Positions 44,034-52,615 of a stretch of 64,000 nucleotides of DNA are shown one piece after another. The notes under the pieces were generated by a model. The model searched no databases, had not been told where the DNA came from, and saw only the letters and a list, made by a program, of their open reading frames with translations. Location: NCBI RefSeq assembly GCF_014203645.1, contig NZ_JACHJL010000001.1, forward strand, positions 800,589 to 864,588, read 5' to 3'. The position numbers and the translations under genes are program-made. The DNA comes from Streptomyces zagrosensis (GTDB taxonomy: Bacteria; Actinomycetota; Actinomycetes; Streptomycetales; Streptomycetaceae). The stretch's first letter is position 1. Each line of letters begins with the position of its first letter.

Positions 44034-44150
44034 ATGCCTGTCCTCGATCCGAACCCCCAAAACGGTCAGAAGAAGCTGCTGACCATCCTCGGCGTGATGC
44101 TCGGCATCACCATCGTCATCGGCGTGATCGCCACGATCGCCTCCCCCTGA
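44034..44150 (+). CDS. SGM_5486 family transporter-associated micropeptide
   Basis: 38 aa, ATG 44034, 41 bases after the MFS stop. Sequence style MPVLDPNPQNGQKKLLTIL then one membrane helix GVMLGITIVIGVIATIASP. It matches the described SGM_5486 family of 38-residue proteins that sit beside CynX/NimT-type MFS genes in Streptomyces. Likely a small helper subunit. Confidence 0.85.
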   Translation: MPVLDPNPQNGQKKLLTILGVMLGITIVIGVIATIASP

Positions 44151-44504
44151 ACCCCACCACCCACACGGAGCGCGGCACGGCACCCAGCGCGGTGCGGCGG
44201 ATCTGGACGGCGCGGTACAGCGGAGCTGGTCGGCGCGGTGTGGCGGAGCTGGTCGGCGCGGTGCGCCCGACCTGGTGATGCCGCGGGCGCACTCGGCTGC
44301 GGTACGACCTGGCCGCCGCCCGTTCGCTCGCATGGTGGTGCTAGCCCCACCCTCCCCTAGGGGGTAAGGCTCAGGGGTAAGTGGGTGGGTCACCGGATGG
44401 GCTCAGTGGTCAAGCTTTCATAGGTTCGATGTACACCGCGCCGCAGCGGTGGGCGCGGCCGTGCAGGCGGGTGCGCCGCCCCATCGTTCTCCGGAGGCGA
44501 TCCC
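44151..44504. other. Gene-free stretch with tandem 23-bp repeats
   Basis: 354 bases holding the 23-bp repeat array, a GGGGTAAG-type direct repeat (44350-44380), and CGGAGG as the next ribosome site. No other gene seen. Confidence 0.6.
44187..44278. repeat. Four tandem 23-bp repeats
   Basis: Units of 23 bases in exact register, starting GCGCGGTG or GCGCGGTA and ending CTGGTCG or similar (44187-44209, 44210-44232, 44233-44255, 44256-44278); units 2 and 3 differ by only two or three bases. Minisatellite-like; noncoding. Confidence 0.85.
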
Positions 44505-44786
44505 ATGCCAGCCCCTGCGTACAGCCACGCCGGACGGCCCGACCGGACGCGGGCCTCCGGTACTCGTGTCGCTTCCGGCGCAGGGCTGCGCTCCGCCGGC
44601 GTCCACCGGGACGGGGTGGAGGTGCAGCTTCCGTGGTGGGCCATCGCGCTGCCCGCCGTGGTGTTCGCGGCTCTGCTGTTGCTGCTCTTCAGCCCGTCTG
44701 ACGCCCATGCCGCCCAGAGCGGTACGGGACATATCGCGCAATTCTTCACCTGGGTCCGGGACTCGATCGTTCAGCTGCTGTCGTAG
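44505..44786 (+). CDS. Conserved small membrane protein
   Basis: 93 aa, ATG 44505 after GGAGG. Hydrophilic 40 residues, then WWAIALPAVVFAALLLLLFSPSDAHAA (one helix with signal-like cleavage end), then a short amphipathic C-terminus (GHIAQFFTWVRDSIVQLLS). Conserved in Streptomyces to my memory; function unknown. Confidence 0.75.
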   Translation: MPAPAYSHAGRPDRTRASGTRVASGAGLRSAGVHRDGVEVQLPWWAIALPAVVFAALLLLLFSPSDAHAAQSGTGHIAQFFTWVRDSIVQLLS

Positions 44787-45187
44787 GACCACGGACCACG
44801 GCTCAGCCACCGCACCGGCATCCGGGCCTTACCTCACAGGTGCCCGTTCCGCCGCCCGTTTCCTGCCGCTGCCCGTTCCCCTGCCCGGCACCGTTCCGCC
44901 GCCCCTGCCCGTTCGCTGCCGCCGCTCTGGCAGCGCCTCGCCACTCGGCCGCGCTACTGCCGCGGAGCGAACGGTTCCGGGGCCGGCCCAGCGGGCTCGG
45001 CGAGGACCGTGCGGCCCCCTGACACTGGGTGCGCCTACCCGGGGCCGAGAGCCTTGTTCCCGGCGCGAACAGGGCCCGTACCAGCACACATGCTGATGGC
45101 CGCGCCCCCGCGCGCGCCGCCACTCGTACCGGGCCAGCGTCCCAACACCCCGCGCCTTGCAGTTCGTTTCATGCGAAGCTGGAATGC
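44787..45187. other. Intergenic low-complexity region before sixA-like gene
   Basis: 401 bases rich in CCCGTTCC and CTGCCGC motifs (44840-44945), a degenerate pyrimidine-rich repeat. Nothing coding is supported. Confidence 0.55.
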
Positions 45188-45706
45188 ATGAGCGTCGATG
45201 TTCTCCGCAGGATTGTCATTGTCCGACATGCGAAGGCCGAGTGGGCCGAAGAAGCCGATCATGAGCGGCCTCTCGCGGAGCGTGGTCGCAGAGATGCTCC
45301 GGTCGCTGGACGCTGGCTCGCCTCGGCCGGCATCACCCCGGAACTCACCCTCTGCTCCAGTGCGGTCCGTACCCGCGAGACCTGGAAGCTCATGGTCCAC
45401 GAACTGCCGCAGCGCCCGAAGACGGTCTACGAGGACCGGATGTACGAGGCGTCGCTCGGCGAACTCATCGCTTTGATCAACGAAACCTCTGACGACGTCA
45501 ACGACCTGCTGCTGGTGGGCCACAACCCGAGCGTGCACGCCCTAGCCGATGCCCTGGCGGGCGACGCCGAGGGCGATGCGCTGGCGCGAATGGCGCGGGG
45601 CGGCTTCCCGACCGCGGCCATCGCGGTGCTGACCTTCCAGGGCTCTTGGAAGTCGGTCGAGCATGGCGCGGGCCGGCTGACCGCCTACTGGTCACCGCAG
45701 GAGTGA
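45188..45706 (+). CDS. SixA-like phosphohistidine phosphatase (histidine phosphatase family)
   Basis: 172 aa from ATG 45188. Catalytic RHAK: RRIVIVRHAKAEWAEEADHERPLAERGR. The second His is in LLLVGHNPSVHALAD, and SSAVRTRETW supplies the phosphate-binding Arg. SixA in E. coli dephosphorylates histidines of phosphorelay proteins; family members vary, so the substrate is uncertain. Not in an obvious operon. Confidence 0.9.
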   Translation: MSVDVLRRIVIVRHAKAEWAEEADHERPLAERGRRDAPVAGRWLASAGITPELTLCSSAVRTRETWKLMVHELPQRPKTVYEDRMYEASLGELIALINETSDDVNDLLLVGHNPSVHALADALAGDAEGDALARMARGGFPTAAIAVLTFQGSWKSVEHGAGRLTAYWSPQE

Positions 45707-45891
45707 GCCGCGCGCCGGCCGGTGCCAGCCGCCGGCCGGCGACCGTGGCCCCATGGCCCGCCGGGCCGGCATCACGAGCCGGGACCGCGCCGCTGCGGCC
45801 CCGGCTCGCGATATGAGCGGCCCACGCGGGAAACTCGGCGCCGCGCTGCTGGGCGGCCCCGAGCTCCGAATGCGATGGCCCGAAACAGCCA

Positions 45892-46263
45892 TTAGCCGAT
45901 AAGGGTCTCCTTCGGGCGAACCACGCAAAATTCATTGCCTTCCGGATCGACCAGCACGGTCCATGACTCGTTGCCGCTCTGGCCGACGTCCGCCATGCGG
46001 GCACCGAGTGCGATGACGCGCTCGATTTCGGCCTCCCGGTCCCGCGCCGCGGTCGTCAGATCGAGGTGCAGACGGTTCTTGCCGGCCTTACGTTCTGTCA
46101 CCGGCATGAAGCAGATACCCACTGGCGCGCTCTCGTCCGGACCGATCACGACCTCCCGCTCCCGCTCGGACAGAATCCGCCAACCCAGCACCTCAGCCCA
46201 AAACCGGGCCAGGGCGGGCAAATCATGGGCGTCGATGACGATGTGATGAAGCGAGATAGGCAT
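45892..46263 (-). CDS. VOC family (glyoxalase-like) protein
   Basis: 123 aa. Two beta-alpha-beta modules: MPISLHHIVIDAHDLPALARFWAEVLGWRILSERE and NRLHLDLTTAARDREAEIERVIALGARMADVGQSGNESWTVLVDPEGNEFCVV. Metal-site type residues: His near the N-terminus, His in LHLDL and Glu in NEFCV. Possible role in resistance or small-molecule turnover, unknown. Confidence 0.9.
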   Translation of the reverse strand: MPISLHHIVIDAHDLPALARFWAEVLGWRILSEREREVVIGPDESAPVGICFMPVTERKAGKNRLHLDLTTAARDREAEIERVIALGARMADVGQSGNESWTVLVDPEGNEFCVVRPKETLIG

Positions 46264-46298
46264 GGCGGCCAGTGTGCCCGGTGATCGCGTGGAGGACC

Positions 46299-47543
46299 CT
46301 AGAAATCCTCGGGCGTGTGCGTCTCCGCGGCCTCGACCTCTTCGCGGGTGATGCCGAGCAGATACAGAACGGTGTCCAAAAACGGCACATTGACAGCGGT
46401 GTGCGCGGCCTTCCGCACCACGGGCTTGGCATTGAAGGCGACGCCGAGTCCCGCTGCGTTGAGCATGTCCAGGTCGTTGGCGCCGTCACCGATCGCCACG
46501 GTCTGCGCCAGTGGCACCCCGGCCTCGGCCGCGAACCTGCGCAGCAGCCTGGCCTTGCCCGCGCGGTCCACGACCTCACCCACCACACGCCCGGTGAGCT
46601 TGCCGTCCACTATCTCCAACGTGTTGGCCGAGGCGAAGGCGAGCCCAAGGCGGTCCTTGAGGTCGTCGGTGACCTGGGTGAACCCCCCGGACACCACGCC
46701 CACTTGATAGCCGAGGTGCTTGAGCGTACGAATCAGGGTCCGCGCCCCCGGCGTGAGCCGGACCTCCGCCCGTACCTTGTCCACCACCGACTCATCGAGC
46801 CCCGCCAGCAGCGCGACCCGCTCGTGCAGTGACTGCTCGAAGTCCAGCTCGCCGCGCATCGCCCGCGCCGTGACCTCGGCGACCTCGGCCTCACAGCCGG
46901 CGTGCGCCGCGAAGAGCTCGATCACCTCGTCTTGGATCAGGGTCGAGTCCACATCCATCACCACCAGCCGCTGTGCGCGCCGCTGGAGCCCGGAGGCCAC
47001 CACCGCGACATCCACGCCGAGTGCCGCGCCCTCCAGCGCGAGCGCCGTACGCAAGGGCTCCGTTTCAGTGCCGGACACGGCGAACTCCACGGCCGTCACG
47101 GGGTACTTGGCGAGCCGGAAGATACGGTCGATGTTGCCGCCGATGCCGGTGATGCGCGCGGCGATGGCCGCCGTCGAATCGGCGGTCAGCGGGTGGCCGA
47201 GCACGGTGACGTGCGAGCGGCCCGTGCCTCGCGGTCGGTTGTCGCCCAGGCCGGAGATGATCTCGGCTTGCAGCTGCTGAGCGTCGGCCCAGCTGTGCAC
47301 GGTCGAGCGCAGCTCGCCCTCCGTGGCGCCGTTCCCCTCCGGCGCGGTGACCAGAGCGCAGAGCACTATCCGGCCGCGGGTGACGACCTGCTCGATGTCA
47401 ACAACGTTGACCTCAAAGGCCGCGAGTGTGTCGAAGAGTCCGGCGGTGATGCCGGGGCGGTCCTTGCCGAAGATCTTGACGAGAAGGGTGGGTACGTCGT
47501 CGCCGGGCACGGACGTGACAGGGATGGTCTGCGAGGTGCTCAT
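46299..47543 (-). CDS. serB: Phosphoserine phosphatase SerB
   Basis: Last step of serine synthesis, 414 aa from ATG 47543. Two ACT-type regulatory regions: TLLVKIFGKDRPGITAGLFDTLAAFEVNVVDIEQVV (about 18-90) and a second around 105-175. HAD catalytic motif MDVDSTLIQDEVIELFA (nucleophile Asp about 197), motif II VVSGGFTQV, Lys in RKAAHTAVN and DGANDLDML. The extended C-terminal tail is Glu-rich (REEVEAAETHTPEDF). Confidence 0.95.
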   Translation of the reverse strand: MSTSQTIPVTSVPGDDVPTLLVKIFGKDRPGITAGLFDTLAAFEVNVVDIEQVVTRGRIVLCALVTAPEGNGATEGELRSTVHSWADAQQLQAEIISGLGDNRPRGTGRSHVTVLGHPLTADSTAAIAARITGIGGNIDRIFRLAKYPVTAVEFAVSGTETEPLRTALALEGAALGVDVAVVASGLQRRAQRLVVMDVDSTLIQDEVIELFAAHAGCEAEVAEVTARAMRGELDFEQSLHERVALLAGLDESVVDKVRAEVRLTPGARTLIRTLKHLGYQVGVVSGGFTQVTDDLKDRLGLAFASANTLEIVDGKLTGRVVGEVVDRAGKARLLRRFAAEAGVPLAQTVAIGDGANDLDMLNAAGLGVAFNAKPVVRKAAHTAVNVPFLDTVLYLLGITREEVEAAETHTPEDF

Positions 47544-48542
47544 GGTGATTCCACGGTAGCTGGCCCGGGAGGTATACCGTCCGCCTGTCCGGAGCGCGGA
47601 CAGTCGTACGGCTACTGGTCGCCGGGCTGTCACCGGCACGTGAGGTTCCGTTTTTGTCTGGTTCCGCCGCGGCTCCTGCGCGGTCGCTGTGCGGCGTAGG
47701 CGGCGTACGGCAAGGGCTGCACCGACCGCACGGTGCTCATCAGACGATGATGCGGCTGTCCGGGTGGTTCCCACAGTCGGGGACTGCGCCCCGAGCCGCT
47801 ACGGGGCCCTCTTACACTGTCCGGTGCGTTACGCGACACATGGTGGTGCGCGGGGGAGGGTCGCGCGAGCCTGGCCCCCTCCAGTCGCTGGCCGCGAGCC
47901 CGGCTTCCTCCAGCCGGCGGCCCCATGCCCGTGCGCGAGACAGCGGCGCGCCCCGTGAGCGCTGCCGGGGAGCGATTCGCCAGTGTGCAGGGAGGAGGGA
48001 AGGGAGCAAAGACGGAGCCTCCGTGGCCTTTGTGTGCGGGCGGTCGGGGGATTCGGTCCAGCGAACTGCTGCCGATATCGCCGAAATCGGCTATATCTCG
48101 GAGTTCGCCGCCAAGATTGCCGGGGATTCCTCTGGCGGCCGGCTCCGTCACTGTCGCCGAAATCGACGAGGGCATCGCCAAGCGCAAGGAATCGTCGAGG
48201 GCAAGGGTGAGGTCATTGATCGTGACCGTATTGTTGCCATCTCGGTGAGGCTGTGGAGCCGTGTGGAGCCGGCGCACTCCGCTGGCAGGCGCTTGGGAGC
48301 CCGCCCCCGCTCTGCTGCTCGCCGTCCCTCGATTACCGCACTGAGTGCCCGGATACGTGTGATCCGTACGCATCCGTGGTGCTTACTGTTCTCCGGGGGA
48401 TTTTCTCCGCAGTTCACGGCACCCGTTACAGGGCCGTGTCAAGGCCCGGCTTTCGGTTAGGGGACCGAGCCTGAAATAGTTCCTCACGATGTTCGCCATC
48501 CCTAGACTCCCTGCTGTAGGGGGTAACTCGGGGGACAAGTAA
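47544..48542. other. Large intergenic region before the FHA-ABC gene, possibly with gene debris
   Basis: 999 bases without a convincing intact gene. Around 48000-48250 short in-frame stretches with good codon use occur in different plus frames (for example TAADIAEIGYISEFAAKIAG, then VTVAEIDEGIAKRKES), and a minus frame also reads through, so this may be a decayed or frameshifted gene. A near-perfect inverted repeat GATATCGCCGA / TCGGCTATATC lies at 48071-48096. The last 150 bases hold the probable promoter of the next gene (CCCTAGGG-type ends and GGGGGAC ribosome site). Confidence 0.4.
48071..48096. repeat. Inverted repeat, possible RNA hairpin or operator
   Basis: GATATCGCCGA and TCGGCTATATC flank a 2-base AA loop; one mismatch pair near each outer end. 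It lies in the gene-poor region before the FHA-ABC gene. GC of the segment is lower than its surroundings. Confidence 0.5.
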
Positions 48543-51287
48543 TTGGGGCATGGAGTGCCGGAAGTCGTACTGGAATTGAATGGACAGACCTGGACGCTCG
48601 ATCCGTCCAGGGCGTACAGCCTCGGGCGCGATCCGCAGGGCGACATGGTGTTGGAGGACGCTCGGGTTTCGTGGCGGCACGCCACCGTGCGATGGGGTGG
48701 GCACGGCTGGCTTATCGAGGACCACGGCAGCACCAACGGCACCTATGTGCAAGGCCAGCGCATTCAGCACGTGGAGATCGCCCCGGGTGTGACCGTCCAT
48801 CTGGGCAACGCCTCCGACGGCCCGCGGCTGAACTTCACCGGCGCGCCCGTGGCCGCTGGGACCGCCGGGGCCGCTGGGGAAGCGCCGCTGAAGGCCGAGG
48901 CGTACGGCGCGCAGAATGCGATAGCCGCGTCGCAGCAGGCTTCCGCCCCGCAGCCACAGTCGGGCTTCAGCGGAAACCAGCAGCAACACCCGCAGCAGCA
49001 ACAGCACTGGCAACAGCCGGGCCAGCAGCCGCCGGGCCAGCAACAGCCGGTTCAGCCGCCGGGCCAGCAACAGCCGGGCTGGCAGCAGCACGCCGCCCAG
49101 CCGCAGCAGTTCCCTGGGCAGCAGCAGGCGCCGCACATGCAGCCCCCGCAGGCGTACCAGCAGCAACATCAGCAGCAGGTCCCGCACCAGCAGCACCAAC
49201 ACCCGCAGCAGGTACCGCAGCAGGCGCCACAAGCGATCCCCGCGCAGAAGACGCCGGGTGGGGATGGCCCCGGTGCCGTACCGGCGCACGGGGATCGGAG
49301 CCCGACCACCTTCCACCAGATCGCTGTCGGACGCGTGATGCGAATCGGCCGTGCGCTGGAGAATGAACTGGTCGTCTCGGACCTCCAAGTCTCGCGAAAC
49401 CACGCCGAGTTCAGGGCCATGTCCGATGGCCGGTTCGAGATCGTTGACCTCGGTAGCCACAACGGCACCTATGTCAACGGCCAGCCGGTCCGCCGCCAGA
49501 TCATCGGCCCCAGCGACATCGTCGGTGTCGGTCACTCCACCTTCCGGCTGGTCGGTGACCGCCTTGAGGAGTTCGTTGACACCGGTGAGGTGTCCTTCTC
49601 GGCCCGCCACCTGACCGTCACCGTGGATGGCGGCAAGCAGATCCTCAAGGACGTCACCTTCGGCGTCCCCGAGAAGTCGCTGGTCGCCGTCATCGGCCCC
49701 TCAGGGTCCGGCAAATCGACGCTGCTGCGCGCGCTCACCGGCTACCGCCCCGCCGACCAGGGCGACGTCCTGTACGACAACCGGAACCTGTACAAGCAGT
49801 TCGCCGAGCTGCGGCAGCGCATCGGCCTTGTGCCGCAGGACGACATCCTGCACAAGGAGCTGACCGTAAAAAAGGCGCTCCGGTACGCGGCCAAGCTCCG
49901 CTTCCCCGGCGACACTGCCGAGGCCGAGCGGGAAGCCAGGATCGGCGAGGTGCTGCGCGAGCTGAAGCTCGACATCCACTCCGCCAAGCGCGTCACCTCG
50001 CTCTCCGGCGGCCAGCGCAAGCGCGTGTCGGTGGCCCTGGAGCTGCTGACCAAGCCGTCCTTGATATTCCTCGACGAGCCGACGTCGGGCCTGGACCCGG
50101 GCATGGACCGCGATGTGATGCAGTTGCTGCGCGGCCTTGCCGACGACGGCCGTACGGTGCTCGTCGTCACGCACTCCGTCGCCGAGCTCGCCCTGTGCGA
50201 CAAGCTTTTGGTGATGGCCCCCGGCGGCTCCGTCGCCTACTTCGGCCCGCCGGAGGAGGCGCTCAACTTCTTCGGCTACGAGACCTGGGCCGATATCTTC
50301 TCCGCGTTCGAGAACTATCGCGACTACGACTGGGCGGGCCGCTGGCGCGGCTCGCAGCACTACCAGATGTACGCGGCCGACATCGACGCCGTCGCCGCGC
50401 AGTCCGTCCATGTGCAGCCGCCACCGGCGCGCACGCAAAAGCCGCAGAGCTGGGTGTCGCAGTTGTGGACGCTGATGCGGCGCTATGTGTCGGTGATCGC
50501 CTCGGACCGGGGATTCATCGGCCTGATGATCATCCTGCCCGCCGTGCTCGGCGCGGTCAGCGTGGTCATCCCCTCCGAGTACGACCTGGTCGCCGGGCCG
50601 AAGGGACAGCACAGTCAGGACGCGGGCACGATCATGCTGATCCTCGCGGTCGGCATGTGCTTCTCCGGCGCCGCCAACTCCGTACGAGAACTGATCAAGG
50701 AACGGGTGATCTACGAACGAGAGCGAGCGGTCGGCCTCTCCCGCTCCGCCTACCTGATGTCCAAGGTCATCGTGCTGGGCCTCATCACCGCGCTACAGGG
50801 CGTCATCATCTGCGCGATCGGCTTCTCCACCCGCGACCTGCCGGACGACGGGCTGATCATCCCGCCCGCGGCCGAACTGTGTCTGGTGATCATCGCCCTT
50901 GGCTTCACCTCGATGATGTTCGGCCTGGTCATCTCCGCGCTGGTGAAGACCTCCGAGAAGACCATGCCGCTGCTGGTGATGTTCGCCATCGTGCAGGTCG
51001 TGTTCACCGGTGTGCTGTTCAAGATCTACGACTCGCCCGGCGTTGAGCAGTTCGCCTATCTCATGCCCTCCCGCTGGGCCATCGGGGCCTCGGGCGCGAC
51101 GCTCGACCTCGGAAACGTCATGAACCCCTGGGATCGCAAGAAGCCCAAGGACCTCGACCCGCTGTGGGAGCACTCGGTCGGGCAGTGGAGCATCGACATG
51201 TTCATGCTGATCGCCCTGGGGGTCATCTGCGGCTTCGCCGTCGCGCGGCTGCTGCGTCGCCATGAGCCGGAGGTCATGCGCAAGTAG
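48543..51287 (+). CDS. FHA-domain ABC exporter (Rv1747-like) with Gln-rich linker
   Basis: 914 aa. Start is TTG 48543 (after GGGGGAC) or GTG 48555. Order: FHA1 (about 5-95: LGRDPQGDMVLEDARVSWRHA, HGSTNGTYV), Gln/Pro/His-rich linker (131-238), FHA2 (255-345: IGRALENELVVSDLQVSRNHAEF, GSHNGTYVNG), ABC ATPase (352-590: GPSGSGKSTLLRALTGY, LSGGQRKRVSVALEL, IFLDEPTSGLDPG), and an ABC-2 type permease half (650-905, six helices). Architecture equals Mycobacterium Rv1747, an exporter that Ser/Thr kinases phosphorylate and whose FHA domains drive clustering. Envelope lipid export is a likely role. Confidence 0.93.
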   Translation: MGHGVPEVVLELNGQTWTLDPSRAYSLGRDPQGDMVLEDARVSWRHATVRWGGHGWLIEDHGSTNGTYVQGQRIQHVEIAPGVTVHLGNASDGPRLNFTGAPVAAGTAGAAGEAPLKAEAYGAQNAIAASQQASAPQPQSGFSGNQQQHPQQQQHWQQPGQQPPGQQQPVQPPGQQQPGWQQHAAQPQQFPGQQQAPHMQPPQAYQQQHQQQVPHQQHQHPQQVPQQAPQAIPAQKTPGGDGPGAVPAHGDRSPTTFHQIAVGRVMRIGRALENELVVSDLQVSRNHAEFRAMSDGRFEIVDLGSHNGTYVNGQPVRRQIIGPSDIVGVGHSTFRLVGDRLEEFVDTGEVSFSARHLTVTVDGGKQILKDVTFGVPEKSLVAVIGPSGSGKSTLLRALTGYRPADQGDVLYDNRNLYKQFAELRQRIGLVPQDDILHKELTVKKALRYAAKLRFPGDTAEAEREARIGEVLRELKLDIHSAKRVTSLSGGQRKRVSVALELLTKPSLIFLDEPTSGLDPGMDRDVMQLLRGLADDGRTVLVVTHSVAELALCDKLLVMAPGGSVAYFGPPEEALNFFGYETWADIFSAFENYRDYDWAGRWRGSQHYQMYAADIDAVAAQSVHVQPPPARTQKPQSWVSQLWTLMRRYVSVIASDRGFIGLMIILPAVLGAVSVVIPSEYDLVAGPKGQHSQDAGTIMLILAVGMCFSGAANSVRELIKERVIYERERAVGLSRSAYLMSKVIVLGLITALQGVIICAIGFSTRDLPDDGLIIPPAAELCLVIIALGFTSMMFGLVISALVKTSEKTMPLLVMFAIVQVVFTGVLFKIYDSPGVEQFAYLMPSRWAIGASGATLDLGNVMNPWDRKKPKDLDPLWEHSVGQWSIDMFMLIALGVICGFAVARLLRRHEPEVMRK

Positions 51288-51330
51288 CGGCACACGGGCC
51301 TGACGCGTCACGCGCGGGGGACCATACGAC

Positions 51331-51376
51331 GACGTCGAAGGGCGGCACCCCGGGGAGGGTGCCGCCCTTCGACGTC
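51331..51376. terminator. Long perfect hairpin between convergent genes
   Basis: Arms of 20 perfect bases: GACGTCGAAGGGCGGCACCC and its complement, with a CGGGGA loop. Serves as bidirectional terminator between the FHA-ABC gene and the SLT gene. One of the longest stems in the window. Confidence 0.9.
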
Positions 51377-51525
51377 ATGCGAGGCAAGGAGCGCGTCCTA
51401 CAGGATGCGCGCCACACGGCACAGAACCCGCACCTACGGGAGGTGCACCATGCGGTTGCGCGCAACCAGGCCCGAGCGGGAGCCTGGCGCGCACACGGCC
51501 GGTGGGGGAGGCCCGGCCGTACCGC

Positions 51526-52293
51526 TTAGTACGCCGAGTCCACGTTGTCCATCGAGCCGTACTTCTGAGCCGCGTAATTGCAGGCGGCCGTGATGTTGGC
51601 GACCGGGTCGTAGATGTTCCAGGACGTGCCCTCGACGTGGAACGCCTTGAACGTCGGCGGGATCACCTGAAGCAGGCCCTTGGACGGGATGCCCGCGACC
51701 GCGTTGACGTCCCAGTCGTTCATGGCCTGCGGGTCACCGCTGGACTCCCGCATGACGTTGCGGTGAATGCCCTCGTAGCTGGCCGGGATGCCCTTCTTTT
51801 GCAGGATGGACAGCGACTCCTTGATCCAGCCATCGAGGTTGTCGGCGTAGGTGGTCGGGACCGGCAGGCGCGCGGCGGACCGGCTGGCGGTCTTGCCCGA
51901 GCGCTCCTTGGCCGCGCTCTGCCCAGCGGTGCGCTCCTTCGCGGCCTTCATGTCGGCCGCGGCCTTGACCTGCCGAGACTTCAGCGCATCGGCGGTGGCC
52001 TTCTGCTCCGCATTGACGGCAGCCGTCTTACGCGCGATGGCCTCGGTCTTCGCCTGCTTCTGCGCGGTCTGCGACTGCTGGGTCAGGCTGGAGTGCAGTG
52101 CCTTGCCGCCGAACGCCGCTTGAGCCAGGGCGACGGGCTGTGCGGACAGCGCCGTCGAGTTCGGCTTGGCGTCGGACTGGCCGGGGACAACCGCGAACGC
52201 CAGAGCGACGGCGCCCGCGGCGGCTATGCCGGCAGTGGAGAACTTGTGGGTCTTGGGCAGGCGGTGATAACCACGAATGCTGGGGACGGGCAT
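51526..52293 (-). CDS. Secreted protein with SLT-type transglycosylase domain
   Basis: 255 aa from ATG 52293. N-terminus MPVPSIRGYHRLPKTHKFSTAGIAAAGAVALAFAVVPGQSDA is a signal with an N-region. A Lys/Ala/Gln-rich coiled region (about residues 65-130) leads to the lytic transglycosylase-like domain: WIKESLSILQKKGIPASYEGIHRNVMRESSGDPQAMNDWD, with the catalytic Glu in MRESSGD. GIPSKGLLQVIPPTFKAFH follows. End NVDSAY. Possibly cell-wall remodelling. The upstream region contains hairpins. Confidence 0.88.
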   Translation of the reverse strand: MPVPSIRGYHRLPKTHKFSTAGIAAAGAVALAFAVVPGQSDAKPNSTALSAQPVALAQAAFGGKALHSSLTQQSQTAQKQAKTEAIARKTAAVNAEQKATADALKSRQVKAAADMKAAKERTAGQSAAKERSGKTASRSAARLPVPTTYADNLDGWIKESLSILQKKGIPASYEGIHRNVMRESSGDPQAMNDWDVNAVAGIPSKGLLQVIPPTFKAFHVEGTSWNIYDPVANITAACNYAAQKYGSMDNVDSAY

Positions 52294-52431
52294 GCGGGGG
52301 AACCTCTTCTGATCGCGGGAGTCGCAGTGGCCGGAGCATCGGCGCGAAAGAAGAGCGCCGCGTCTGATGACGGCGCCGTGCGACTCCGCAATTGTTAGCG
52401 GCCGCAAAAACCCCTGGCAAAGGTGTGACGT

Positions 52432-52462
52432 ACTACCCCGCTTCGTGGCAAAGGGGGGTAGT
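52432..52462. promoter_or_regulatory. Hairpin ACTACCCC-N15-GGGGTAGT upstream of the SLT gene
   Basis: Perfect 8-bp arms at 52432-52439 and 52455-52462, 140 bases upstream of the SLT start codon, in the leader or promoter. Could be an operator or a 5' leader stem. Confidence 0.5.
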
Positions 52463-52520
52463 CGGACCTGGCCAATCGGGGTGGGTTCCCGCCCATGAGG
52501 GCGTTATCGTCCACTACTCC

Positions 52521-52605
52521 CGTTCGTAGGTGATCTGGGTCCTATGCGCGGGCTCACACCGGGCACCCCACAGCATCGCCCGGTGTGAGCACCTGCCTAC
52601 GAACG
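52521..52605. terminator. Nested double stem after the nitroreductase gene
   Basis: Outer arms CGTTCGTAGG / CCTACGAACG (52521-52530, 52596-52605) enclose a perfect 13-bp hairpin GCTCACACCGGGC / GCCCGGTGTGAGC (52552-52564, 52578-52590). It lies 11 bases after the nitroreductase stop. The inner stem suits a terminator; the outer stem is unusual and could indicate a stable small RNA or a 3' UTR element. Confidence 0.75.
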
Positions 52606-52615
52606 GTGGCCGAAA

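Larger units (their letters stand above)
52294..52615. other. Intergenic region with two RNA hairpin structures
   Basis: 322 bases between the SLT and nitroreductase genes (same strand). Contains a hairpin ACTACCCC/GGGGTAGT and the nested stem structure listed below. The GC-poor GTTAGCGGCCGC / AATTG part (52388-52400) is adjacent to the SLT promoter side. Confidence 0.7.

Noticed and set aside
47654..48460. 268-codon plus frame in the gap before the FHA-ABC gene
   Set aside because: Only a short part shows good codon use; the remainder is Arg/Ser-rich and changes frame, so it is not called as a gene.
48960..49240. CAG-rich array that could look like a CRISPR or satellite
   Set aside because: It is in frame within the FHA-ABC gene and codes for the Gln-rich linker; no spacer structure.
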